From positions 168,060-232,059 of the forward strand of contig NZ_PDDM01000005.1 of assembly GCF_002914585.1 (NCBI RefSeq): DNA of 64,000 bases. Direction: 5' to 3'. This document shows positions 43,748 through 51,864 of this stretch, in pieces. A program made the translations under genes and the position numbers. Below the pieces are notes generated by a model, which was not told the DNA's origin, searched no databases, and saw nothing but the letters and a program-made list of their open reading frames with translations. The stretch comes from Pseudanabaena sp. BC1403. Its GTDB lineage: Bacteria > Cyanobacteriota > Cyanobacteriia > Pseudanabaenales > Pseudanabaenaceae. Every line of letters begins with the position of its first letter. The stretch's first letter is position 1.

Positions 43748-45580
43748 TTAGAATGGAATCCGAAATACTCGACCGCCGCCAGTACTTTCTGTTACTTGCC
43801 AGACTAGCCCTTGATCACCAGTATCTCGCCAAGGTTGTTGGAACACAGAGAGAGTGCCTTTAGCTGTTTCTCCAGCATTCACAACGTTTTTGCCAGACGC
43901 ACTGATAAATTGTGACGAAACCGTCTTTCCTTCAGCATTAGTTGTCTTCGCAAATATAGGTACAAATCCAAAAGACTGACCGCTCTTGTTGACGATTTCT
44001 ACATTCAGTATGTATCTACCGCTCGACTCAACCTTACCTCCATCAATGTTAATGCTCACATTGTCGTTGGTTTGCCCAGCGGTCACAGACACTTTGCCTA
44101 GAGTTGGCTTGTTACTGGGCTTTGTAGTAGTTGGAGTCTCTGTAGTAGGTTGATCTTTCACTTCAGACTTGCAAAATGCCCCACGCGCCGCAATTAGAGC
44201 TTCGATGTTCTCCAATGAGTAGCGATTGTAGTTGCGATTTTGGACAATTGATTGCAAATATCTAACCCGCTCCGAAGAGGCTGGATGGCTGTCTAGCCAA
44301 CCTGTTTGTTTGTTTTTCTCATAACCGCGCCAGCGATCAAATACACGGTATAGTCCATCAGCAGAATAGCCAGCCGACGAGAGAATGCGAGTGCCGAGGA
44401 AATCGGCTTGCTGTTCCAGCGATCGCCCAAAAGCAAGTTCTGGTTTGAGATACTCAAAAAATGTATTGATCAACCCTACTTTTTTCAAAGCTCTAGCTTT
44501 GGTTTCGGTAATGATTTTTTGATAGGAATGAGAAAAGACCGTATGAGCAATTTCATGACTGAGAATGCCCGCAAGTTCTGCTTCCGATTCCATATCAGCG
44601 ATCGCACCTGTATTGATAAAGATCTTGCCACCTGGCAAGGCAAAAGCATTTAGAGAATTATCCTGTAAGACATTGAATTCATATTTAAAGTCATCTCGAC
44701 CTGATAGCTTAGCCAACTTCTGCCCAAGATTATTAATATATTCTGTCAGCTTGGGATCGGTAACCAATACTGCATTCTCTTTAATCTCTTTGGCGCTTTC
44801 TTCTCCAAATCCTGACTCTCCTTTAAAAATCTGATCCATAATTTTGCGATCGCCAGAAATAAGTGCTGTGACAAATGACTCATTTTTGAAGTCATTGATG
44901 AACTGATTCATGTAATCATCAGCCAGCTTCTTATATTTAGGAGCGTCGGGATGTTCTGGATAGTTAAGCGCAAACTGACGAGCAGCAATAGAAGCTTCTA
45001 CCTCCATCTTTTTGGATATGAGTAGTTTTAGTAGTGGCTCTAATAAATCCACACGGTCTGGATAAATACCATAGGCACGATCTAAGGTTGGAATTGCCTT
45101 TTCTGGTTGATTCCAGCGTATGGCTGCTTCCGCAAACTTGATATGCCCAGGAATAAATTCAGGATAATTGTCAGATAGCTTCTCTAGAGCAATTAATGCT
45201 TTAGTTGGCAATCCATTCTCTAGTCCTTCTTCCGCATTCTGCCAATACACCTTAGCTCCACTGGCTAGATTCTCCACATTTCTTGTGGGTGGATTGGGTG
45301 CAGCCACATTCGGGAGCGGCTTCTTCACAGATTGTTGTAATTTGATTGCTTCAGCGAGGTTGTTATTTTGAATCAATCGATCAGCCTGAATTAGCACGGC
45401 AATTCGTCTATTTTTTTCGATCGCTTCAGCATTTCCCGAAGAGATTTCGGGGATTTTGATGCAATTATTTTGAGTTTGAGTCTCAGCTTGACCAACAAAG
45501 AGAAATGAAAGCACTAGACCAACACAGAATAGTGATATCCATCTCAAGATTACGCGGCGATAGATGGAGAATATTGACAC
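43748..45580 (-). CDS. M48-family metalloprotease with TPR region
   Basis: A 610-aa exported protease. Residues 1-33 form a signal peptide (RVILRWISLFCVGLVLSFLFVG). Helical repeats follow (about 90-225: GLPTKALIALEKLSDNYPEF, NQPEKAIPTLDRAYGIYPDR). The peptidase core has INTGAIADMESEAELAGILS then HEIAHTVFSH, zinc-binding HExxH at about 342-346, and the third ligand in LEQQADFLGTRIL. A C-terminal beta domain (from about 500) resembles FxLYD-like or Ig-type folds. BepA-like outer-membrane quality control in the periplasm is a reasonable model. The start is GTG with AAGGAT upstream. Confidence 0.85.
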   Translation of the reverse strand: MSIFSIYRRVILRWISLFCVGLVLSFLFVGQAETQTQNNCIKIPEISSGNAEAIEKNRRIAVLIQADRLIQNNNLAEAIKLQQSVKKPLPNVAAPNPPTRNVENLASGAKVYWQNAEEGLENGLPTKALIALEKLSDNYPEFIPGHIKFAEAAIRWNQPEKAIPTLDRAYGIYPDRVDLLEPLLKLLISKKMEVEASIAARQFALNYPEHPDAPKYKKLADDYMNQFINDFKNESFVTALISGDRKIMDQIFKGESGFGEESAKEIKENAVLVTDPKLTEYINNLGQKLAKLSGRDDFKYEFNVLQDNSLNAFALPGGKIFINTGAIADMESEAELAGILSHEIAHTVFSHSYQKIITETKARALKKVGLINTFFEYLKPELAFGRSLEQQADFLGTRILSSAGYSADGLYRVFDRWRGYEKNKQTGWLDSHPASSERVRYLQSIVQNRNYNRYSLENIEALIAARGAFCKSEVKDQPTTETPTTTKPSNKPTLGKVSVTAGQTNDNVSINIDGGKVESSGRYILNVEIVNKSGQSFGFVPIFAKTTNAEGKTVSSQFISASGKNVVNAGETAKGTLSVFQQPWRDTGDQGLVWQVTESTGGGRVFRIPF

Positions 45581-45660
45581 GATAAAATCCTTAAACTTAT
45601 TGAATTACAGAGTTTTACAAATAAGTAAGTAGCTAGCAGCCTGTCGGAGAACCATCAACT

Positions 45661-45736
45661 GTAGGGTGTGTTAGCGATAGCGTAACGCACCAACTGCGTT
45701 TATTGGGTGCGTTACGCTGACGCTAACACACCCTAC
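45661..45736. mobile_element. GTAGGGTGTGTTAGCG inverted repeat (MITE-like)
   Basis: Arms GTAGGGTGTGTTAGCGATAG CGTAACGCACC (split) and the mirror ending CTAACACACCCTAC. It lies in the 245-base divergent region between the M48 and CHAT genes. Elements with this end sequence are widespread in cyanobacterial spacers. Confidence 0.75.
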
Positions 45737-45825
45737 GAGAGCTAAAACTTATCAAATTGTAAACAATTCTCAATTTCATATAAATGTACTACATTATTGA
45801 GTTACCTGCGAATAAATACAGCGAT

Positions 45826-48303
45826 ATGATCTTTAAGGTTTTACACAAAGGTTTCTGCGCTTCTCTTAGTTTCATCCCCATTGCTATTGGTATTTATACT
45901 GGGACTTTCTCCTCTTTGAGCTTCATATCTGAAGCAACTGCGCAAATTGGCTTACAAGACAGTTCAGAAAACAATTCAAAGGCAAAGTCATTTGATGCTG
46001 ACGTTTTTCAAAAAGCTGGAAATGATCTCCAGAAAAAAGGAGAACTCAACTCTGCGCTGCAAACTTTTCAACGGGCTTTGAAGCTTAACGAAGAACAAAA
46101 TGATCGCGCGGGACAAGCCCAATCCTTGAATAGTATCGCATCGGTTTACAATGACTTGGGACAGTTTGTGAGGGCAATAGAGTCCTATGAACGCGCCCTA
46201 AAAATTAGCAAAGAAAGTAAAGATGCATTGGGCGAGAGTGGCATTCTCAACAATATGGGAATCGTCTATCGCAATTTAGGGCAATTTGATCGAGCGATCA
46301 AACTCTATCAAGAAGCTCTCAAGATTCAACAGAAACTAGGCGATCGCTTTGGGATCGCCCGAACAATCAACAATTTGGGACTGGTCTATCGCAACAACAA
46401 AGAATATGCCAATGCACTAGACTATTATCGACAAGCACTAGCCATAATCAAGGAATCGGGCAAAAATCCCGCAGGTGAAGCAGTCATCCACAACAACATT
46501 GGATTTCTTTTGAATGAGCGTGGACTTAATGCTGAGGCGTTCAAAAGCTATCAACAATCCCTAGAAATCAGTCAGAAGTTGGCAGATCGTGTCAATGAAA
46601 GTGTCACTCTCGGAAACATTGGACTTCTCTACAACAGTCAAGGTCAATTTGACGTAGCTTTAGGTTATTACCAACAGGCTCTAGCCGTCAGTCGTCAAAC
46701 AGGCGATCGCGCAGGTGAAGCGAAACTCTATCAGCACATTGGCTCACTTCTCAAAGAACGGAAGCAAAATGTTTTAGCGATCGCCTATCTCAAGCAATCG
46801 GTCAATATTTATGAAGAGATTCGCAAAGATCTGAACTCCCTAGCAAGGCAAGAGCAAAAACTCTATGCTGACACGATTGCCCCAGTATATCGCCGCCTTG
46901 CGGATCTGCTTTTGCAACAGGATCGGGTGATCGAAGCGCAGCAGGTGCTCGATCTATTAAAAGTGCAGGAAGCGGATGACTACCTCAAAAATGTACGTGG
47001 CAATGAACAAACTGCTAAGGGCGTTGAGTATCAGCCTGTAGAGAGGCAAATGATCGCCTTGAATATCGAACTTTCAGATTTGCAAGTACTGGAGAGCCAA
47101 GGAAAGCTAACTCTTCCACAAAAGGAACGATTAACTGCTCTAGTCAATCAAGAGAAAGAAGCAAATCGACAATTCAATGCTTTTTTGAATAGTGCGGAAG
47201 TCCAGAAGCTAACAACGGAGTTGAATAGAGACATCCAGCAGCAAAATGTTGATCTCAAGGCTATAGTTGGTTTACAGAAAGAACTCAAGCAGTTAAATGC
47301 CGCGATTATCTATCCACTTGTACTCGAAAGCCGACTGGAGATCGTATTAGTTACCCCTTCGGCTCCACCAATACATCGATCAGTTCCAGTCAGACAAAGA
47401 GATGTCAGTGCTGCTGTTGAAAAGTTTCGAGCAAACTTAAAAGATAGCAGTAATTTTGATTTCCAAGATACTTCTCAACAGTTTTATAAGTGGCTGATTG
47501 AACCGATCGCAGCTGAATTGCAACAAGCAAATGTGCAGACCATCATTTACGCTCCTGATAGTCGATTGCGATATATTCCCATCGCAACACTCTATGATGG
47601 CAAGCAGTTTTTAGTTGAGAAATATAACATCAACAACATTACGGCAAGTTCACTGACAAATTTTAATCGCCGTGGGGGCAATCAGCCTAAAGTTCTAGCT
47701 GGTGCTTCGACAATCGCCCATAATGTTAATGTTCTAGGCAAGCCTGTTTCCTTTGGCGCTATTCCTGCCACCAAACAGGAAGTCAAAAACATTGTCAAAA
47801 TATTTCCGAATGTGACGGAGTTAGTTGACTCTAGCTTTACAAAACCCACAACTAAGACAGGGACAGATTCCCATACCATCATCCATTTAGCAACTCATGG
47901 GTCATTTAATACAGGTACACCAGATGAGTCTTTTCTGATTTTTGGAGATAGCGATCGCTTGACACTGAAGGAGATCGATACTTGGGTGCTCAAGGGTGTG
48001 GATTTAGTCGTTTTGAGTGCCTGCGAAACGGGAATCGGCGGTAAGTACGGTGATGGGACTGAAGTACTAGGATTGGGTTACCAATTTCAGCATGTCGGGG
48101 CGAGGGCAGTAATTGCGTCGCTATGGACAGTTAGTGATGGTGGAACGCAGAAGCTAATGGATGCCTTTTACGCCAGTCTTAAAAAGGGTGTTTCTGCCAC
48201 GGAGTCATTACGGTTAGCTCAGATATCAATGATCCGAGGTGGCGCACCATTCGATCATCCTTATTTTTGGTCTGCATTCTTTCTAATCGGTAATGGGCTA
48301 TAA
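45826..48303 (+). CDS. TPR-CHAT protease
   Basis: An 825-aa protein from the ATG at 45826, which puts a signal peptide or anchor at the N-terminus (MIFKVLHKGF followed by hydrophobic residues to EATAQ). The alternative ATG at 45784 would bury it 14 residues in. About six to seven TPRs of the 40-residue NPHP3/Kinesin-light-chain type follow (QAQSLNSIASVYNDLGQFVRAIESYERALKI). A coiled middle leads to the CHAT caspase-like domain: catalytic His in IIHLATHGSF (about 691) and Cys in VVLSACETGIG (about 733), then GARAVIASLWTVSD. It is divergent from a TPR-M48 protease. The signal sequence points to an envelope location, unlike the cytosolic CRISPR-linked CHAT proteins. Confidence 0.82.
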   Translation: MIFKVLHKGFCASLSFIPIAIGIYTGTFSSLSFISEATAQIGLQDSSENNSKAKSFDADVFQKAGNDLQKKGELNSALQTFQRALKLNEEQNDRAGQAQSLNSIASVYNDLGQFVRAIESYERALKISKESKDALGESGILNNMGIVYRNLGQFDRAIKLYQEALKIQQKLGDRFGIARTINNLGLVYRNNKEYANALDYYRQALAIIKESGKNPAGEAVIHNNIGFLLNERGLNAEAFKSYQQSLEISQKLADRVNESVTLGNIGLLYNSQGQFDVALGYYQQALAVSRQTGDRAGEAKLYQHIGSLLKERKQNVLAIAYLKQSVNIYEEIRKDLNSLARQEQKLYADTIAPVYRRLADLLLQQDRVIEAQQVLDLLKVQEADDYLKNVRGNEQTAKGVEYQPVERQMIALNIELSDLQVLESQGKLTLPQKERLTALVNQEKEANRQFNAFLNSAEVQKLTTELNRDIQQQNVDLKAIVGLQKELKQLNAAIIYPLVLESRLEIVLVTPSAPPIHRSVPVRQRDVSAAVEKFRANLKDSSNFDFQDTSQQFYKWLIEPIAAELQQANVQTIIYAPDSRLRYIPIATLYDGKQFLVEKYNINNITASSLTNFNRRGGNQPKVLAGASTIAHNVNVLGKPVSFGAIPATKQEVKNIVKIFPNVTELVDSSFTKPTTKTGTDSHTIIHLATHGSFNTGTPDESFLIFGDSDRLTLKEIDTWVLKGVDLVVLSACETGIGGKYGDGTEVLGLGYQFQHVGARAVIASLWTVSDGGTQKLMDAFYASLKKGVSATESLRLAQISMIRGGAPFDHPYFWSAFFLIGNGL

Positions 48304-48346
48304 AAAGAAGATAGGGCAGCGCTTTGCGCTGCCCTATCTTCTTTTT
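48302..48346 (+). terminator. Palindrome / terminator after the CHAT gene
   Basis: Perfect arms AAAAAGAAGATAGGGCAGCG with mirror and a CTTTG loop, starting within the stop codon of the CHAT gene. Confidence 0.88.
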
Positions 48347-48366
48347 GAGTTTTAAATGCTCAAAAT

Positions 48367-48639
48367 GTTAGTGTCATGAATTATTCTCGCTCTAGATGAA
48401 CCCCATGTATGGGCAAAGCATTCCCACAGAAATTCATAGCTTTTTAGATTACCTTCATTTGGGAATGCTTTGCCCTAAACCTCACAACGCAGGGACAAAT
48501 TGCCTATAAAAGCACAAAGGGCTTAGCATTTGCGGATCGGGGTTTCTGCGACGAGTCTAAAAATTGTGGCGCAAATGCTAAGCCCCTACAAATTTATTTT
48601 TATCAACCATTAAGGGCGCAAATAATGCGTGACACTAAC
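48367..48639. mobile_element. GTTAGTGTCA-ended non-autonomous element
   Basis: 273 bases bounded by GTTAGTGTCATGAATTATTC and the mirror of GTTAGTGTCACGCATTATTT. It has two inner palindromes (GGGCAAAGCATTCCC.../GGGAATGCTTTGCCC and GGGCTTAGCATTTGCG.../CGCAAATGCTAAGCCC). No coding frame. A fragment with the same left end is at 51289. Confidence 0.75.
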
Positions 48640-48732
48640 CCCAAAATAGCAAAGCCATTTTGTGCTTTGGAATAAGTGTCTATAGCTATAGTTGCTAAAA
48701 TGAAATAATCAACTAAAAAGATCAAAAGGTTT

Positions 48733-50097
48733 ATGTCATCAGCGCTCAGTGTAGAAAAGTTAGTCTCCGATGCTAAAGAGACGGCAAACAAGCTAAAGAT
48801 TAACAAATTTGATATTTATGGCGCGATCGTCGATGAAACCAGTGCCGAAGTCGATAGCGGCGAACCTAAACAGGTGTCAGCCTCCAACCGTGCTAGCATC
48901 ACCGTACGAGTTTGGAATGATCAAGGTACTGTGGGCGTTACTTCTACCACCAATATCGATCGCATTGGACTAGAACTCGCACTCCAAAGTGCTCACGAAG
49001 CAAGTTTCTTTGGCGCTAAAGAAAATATCCCCGATTTTAGTCCCGAAGCGATCGCCGATATCCCACCTCGCGAATCACAAACTTCACCACAAACTGTGAT
49101 CGAAAAGCTAGTCGAAACCCTTTTAGCGGCAGAAAAGGACTTATTGGCAAAACATGATGCGATCGCAGGAGTTCCCTACAACGGCTTATCTCAGCGTGAT
49201 ATCAGTCGCTTCTATTTGAACAGCGCTGGCGCAAAGCGGAATGAAAGCAGTTCTTTTAGCTCTATTTATCTCTATACTAAAACCGAAGAAGACGGTCGAA
49301 AACCTCGCAGTGGCGGTGCATATCGCGTAAGCCGTAGTTTTGAAGATCTTGATGTCAAGGGCTGCGTTGAGGAAACAGCAGAGAAAACAATTAGCCATTT
49401 GAATTACGACAAAATTAAATCTGGTAAATATTTAGTTGCATTCTCTCCTGAAGCCTTTTTGAGCTTAATCAGCGCTTTCTCAAGTCTCTTCAATGCTCAG
49501 AGCATTCTTGACAAAAACAGTCTTTCCAATCCAGAATCCATAGGTACACAAATTGCTTCACCACTTTTAAATGTTAGCGATGATGAACTTCATGTCGGGA
49601 ACGTGGGAGCGTCAACATTTGATGGGGAAGGAACTCCTACTCGCCGCACTCCTTTAATTACGAACGGAGTGTTAACTAATTTCTTACACAGTTCTGTTAC
49701 TGCGAAACGCTTAAATGCCAAGCCCACAGGCAATGGTAGTATTGGCGCAAAGGTTTCCGTTAGTCCTAATTTTTTCCATATTGAACGTAGTAGCGAGGCG
49801 AATGCTTCCAATCAGACAGTTTATGATTTGGCAACTGCTGAGAATGTAATTTTAATCGACGATTTACAAGCGCTTCATGCTGGTGTGCAAGCATCTCAAG
49901 GTTCATTCTCCTTACCCTTTGACGGCTGGCTAGTCAATAAAGGCGATCGCATCAGTGTCGAATCGGCAACTGTAGCAGGCGATATTTTAGAATTGCTGAA
50001 GGCGATCGTTTATATCGAACCAGAAGTAAAAATTACACCTTCAGGCGTAGCGCCGCAGATTTGGGTAGAAGGGCTATCAATTACAGGCGAAGCTTAA
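48733..50097 (+). CDS. TldD/PmbA-family protein (TldE/PmbA type)
   Basis: A 454-aa member of the TldD/TldE metalloprotease family. The PmbA-type N-terminus (SVEKLVSDAKETANKLKINK), the IDRIGLELALQSAHEAS stretch and the C-terminal SQGSFSLPFDGWLVNKGDRI are recognisable. TldE lacks the HExxxH zinc site of TldD, and none is visible here, so it should act as the non-catalytic half of a TldD-TldE dimer that degrades small or modified peptides. TldD is not in the window. The ATG at 48733 follows AAAAGG. Confidence 0.88.
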   Translation: MSSALSVEKLVSDAKETANKLKINKFDIYGAIVDETSAEVDSGEPKQVSASNRASITVRVWNDQGTVGVTSTTNIDRIGLELALQSAHEASFFGAKENIPDFSPEAIADIPPRESQTSPQTVIEKLVETLLAAEKDLLAKHDAIAGVPYNGLSQRDISRFYLNSAGAKRNESSSFSSIYLYTKTEEDGRKPRSGGAYRVSRSFEDLDVKGCVEETAEKTISHLNYDKIKSGKYLVAFSPEAFLSLISAFSSLFNAQSILDKNSLSNPESIGTQIASPLLNVSDDELHVGNVGASTFDGEGTPTRRTPLITNGVLTNFLHSSVTAKRLNAKPTGNGSIGAKVSVSPNFFHIERSSEANASNQTVYDLATAENVILIDDLQALHAGVQASQGSFSLPFDGWLVNKGDRISVESATVAGDILELLKAIVYIEPEVKITPSGVAPQIWVEGLSITGEA

Positions 50098-50102
50098 AAC
50101 CC

Positions 50103-50166
50103 AAAAAGTGTGAGGCAGCGCATAGCGCCGCCTCACACTTTTTGAAAAAAGGGACGCTTTGCGTCC
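50103..50166. terminator. Palindrome plus minus-strand terminator
   Basis: Two adjoining hairpins: CAAAAAGTGTGAGGC-core-GCCTCACACTTTTTG (50103-50144) and GGGACGCTTTGCGTCC (50150-50166), which has a T-run on the minus strand directly after the pentapeptide gene. They separate two convergent genes. Confidence 0.8.
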
Positions 50167-50171
50167 ATTTT

Positions 50172-50555
50172 CTATGTTTTTGCGTTATATAGATTGGCAT
50201 TTGCCATTTGAGCACCCTCAAAAAGTGCCTCTTGTAAATTTGCCCAACTCAAATTCGCACCCCGTAAATCTGCCCCACGTAAATCAGCTTTGCGTAAATC
50301 AGCCCCCTTGAAATTAGCATGGCGCAAATTTGCCCGATGTAGATCAGCATTAGTCAAATTGGCATAGCTCAGATCTGCACCAGTGAGATTGGCACGACAA
50401 AGTTTAGCGTTAGCCAAGTTAGCTTTGCTCATGAGGGCGTGGCTAAAGTCTATCTTGTGAAGATCAATCGCTTGTAAATCTACTCCCACTAGAACAACGT
50501 TAGAAAATGATTTGTGCCCCATTCGATATTTTTGCAAAAATTCTTTAGCATCCAT
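50172..50555 (-). CDS. Pentapeptide-repeat protein (127 aa)
   Basis: Twenty or so A(D/N)LxX repeats cover residues about 25-125 (ANLANAKLCRANLTGADLSY, DLRKADLRGADLRGANLSW). A short lead MDAKEFLQKYRMGHKSF replaces any signal peptide. Such a length makes about five coils of the right-handed beta-helix. Function unknown. It is a second pentapeptide gene, much shorter than the one at 29597, and not a fragment of it. Confidence 0.82.
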   Translation of the reverse strand: MDAKEFLQKYRMGHKSFSNVVLVGVDLQAIDLHKIDFSHALMSKANLANAKLCRANLTGADLSYANLTNADLHRANLRHANFKGADLRKADLRGADLRGANLSWANLQEALFEGAQMANANLYNAKT

Positions 50556-50647
50556 TAATTGATTAGCCTTGGCAAAAGCCTACTAGTTATTGTACACATA
50601 AATCCTTAAAAGCCTTGCTGAATAGAGCTTTCAAGGATTTATGTAAA

Positions 50648-51028
50648 TCAACCTTCAAATGAATCAAGATCTAATGCTGCTGAGCCACCCCGTTCTAGTT
50701 CGACCAGCATCTGTCCTAGTTGCCGCCAAACGAGGAAAGCAATACCGACAGTGATCGGAATTGCGACGATGTAGCCAAATAGAGTCGGGAAACCAAACAC
50801 CTCTAGTCCTGTTGACATAAAAACAGCGATACTGATAGTCATACCAAGATAGGGGATTTTGATACTTGCACTTTTTAGCTCTAGCATGATGCGAGAAGAT
50901 TTACTGCTTGACCAAGATCTAACAAGATTCCGCAAAGTTGCTTCAAATGATCGCCCACAAGCGAGTCCAGCAAGAAGGGAAATAGCAAACAAAAAATATG
51001 GGGGATCAGCAGGAAAGTAATAATTCAC
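50648..51028 (-). CDS. Conserved cyanobacterial membrane protein
   Basis: A 126-aa protein with three hydrophobic segments (about 10-26, 58-74, 79-101) and a conserved N-terminus MNYYFPADPPYFLFAISLLAGLACGRSFEA (in pieces: NYYFPADPPYFLFAI, LLAGLACGRSFEA). The tail is LERGGSAALDLDSFE. I recall close relatives throughout cyanobacteria and in some plastid-bearing organisms, but no function. The start is GTG. Expression is probably separate from the downstream pentapeptide gene, given the 92-base gap. Confidence 0.65.
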   Translation of the reverse strand: MNYYFPADPPYFLFAISLLAGLACGRSFEATLRNLVRSWSSSKSSRIMLELKSASIKIPYLGMTISIAVFMSTGLEVFGFPTLFGYIVAIPITVGIAFLVWRQLGQMLVELERGGSAALDLDSFEG

Positions 51029-51288
51029 GAGATTGTATAAATTTTTGAAGTGTATTTTTAATATTAAGCCTAATAGTATGGCAAGTTACAAATCATAAGT
51101 ACAGGTACTTACAGCACTTGTTGATCAAACCTGCCACAAAGAAGACCGCTGGGCAAAGCCCAGCAATGGTTTTTATATTTTTAGCTGTAGCGGGTTTGAA
51201 AGCAAATTTCTGTATTTACTGATTGATTCCAGCCCTTTGATTCCCAGAGAGATTTTATGCCAAGACTGAAAATGACCTTGTTGTTTCG

Positions 51289-51415
51289 GTTAGTGTCATG
51301 AATTATTCGCGTTCCAGATAATATCCTCATGTAGGGGAAGCCACGGAAATTCATAAATTTATAAGTTTTTAGATCGCCTCAATTTGGGGATGCTTTAACC
51401 TAAACCCACAAGATG
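51289..51415. mobile_element. Fragment of the GTTAGTGTCA element
   Basis: Shares GTTAGTGTCATGAATTATTC, GGAAATTCATA, TTTTTAGAT and GGGGATGCTTT with 48367-48480 in the same order, but lacks the right-hand end. Confidence 0.6.
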
Positions 51416-51618
51416 TCGCAGCGATCGCAATAAGTTATCTCAAATATTCTCTTAAAAGCTTAGTCCTTTCAATAGTTATTCTCATCAGACAATTGTTTAA
51501 AAAAGCGCTATATCCATTGCCACCTCTATTTTGTTTAGTCTCTCTTTTACAAGTAGCATCGCGCTCTTCAATCCATTCTAATTGTTGAGCGATCAGGCAT
51601 AACTACACAAAATAATTG

Positions 51619-51668
51619 AACCAAAAAACATAGCGGCGGGCGTAGCCCGCCGCCATGTTTTTTGGTTT
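51619..51668. repeat. Intergenic palindrome
   Basis: Arms AACCAAAAAACATAGCGGCG and mirror (one mismatch, TAGCGG/CCGCCA) with a CGTAG-like centre, same design as the others. Confidence 0.8.
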
Positions 51669-51807
51669 TATGTGGATCATTTTTTCTTTGGAGTTCCCTT
51701 AAATCGCTATAAAACTGAAAAGTCTGATAGCGATCGCCTTTTTTACTTTTTTCAAACCTCATATCTATGAACGTCACTGAAACTAGACAAAATGCCTTCA
51801 AATATAG

Positions 51808-51846
51808 AAAAGCGTTATTCCCAATAAATTGGGAATAACGCTTTTT
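51808..51846 (-). terminator. phoX terminator
   Basis: Perfect hairpin AAAAGCGTTATTCCCAAT with mirror ATTGGGAATAACGCTTTT, 19 bases past the minus-strand phoX stop. Confidence 0.88.
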
Positions 51847-51864
51847 ACTGTTATCGAAATGACG

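Larger units (their letters stand above)
51029..51864. other. 836-base gene-free region with element fragments
   Basis: Contains a truncated GTTAGTGTCA element (from 51289), a palindrome at 51619-51668 and the phoX terminator at 51808. A 77-codon frame overlapping the palindrome has no coding look. A hairpin GCTGGGC/GCCCAGC lies near 51148-51165. Confidence 0.6.

Noticed and set aside
51568..51801. 77-codon frame on the minus strand
   Set aside because: It runs across the palindrome at 51619-51668 and has a low-complexity translation without any protein-like pattern.
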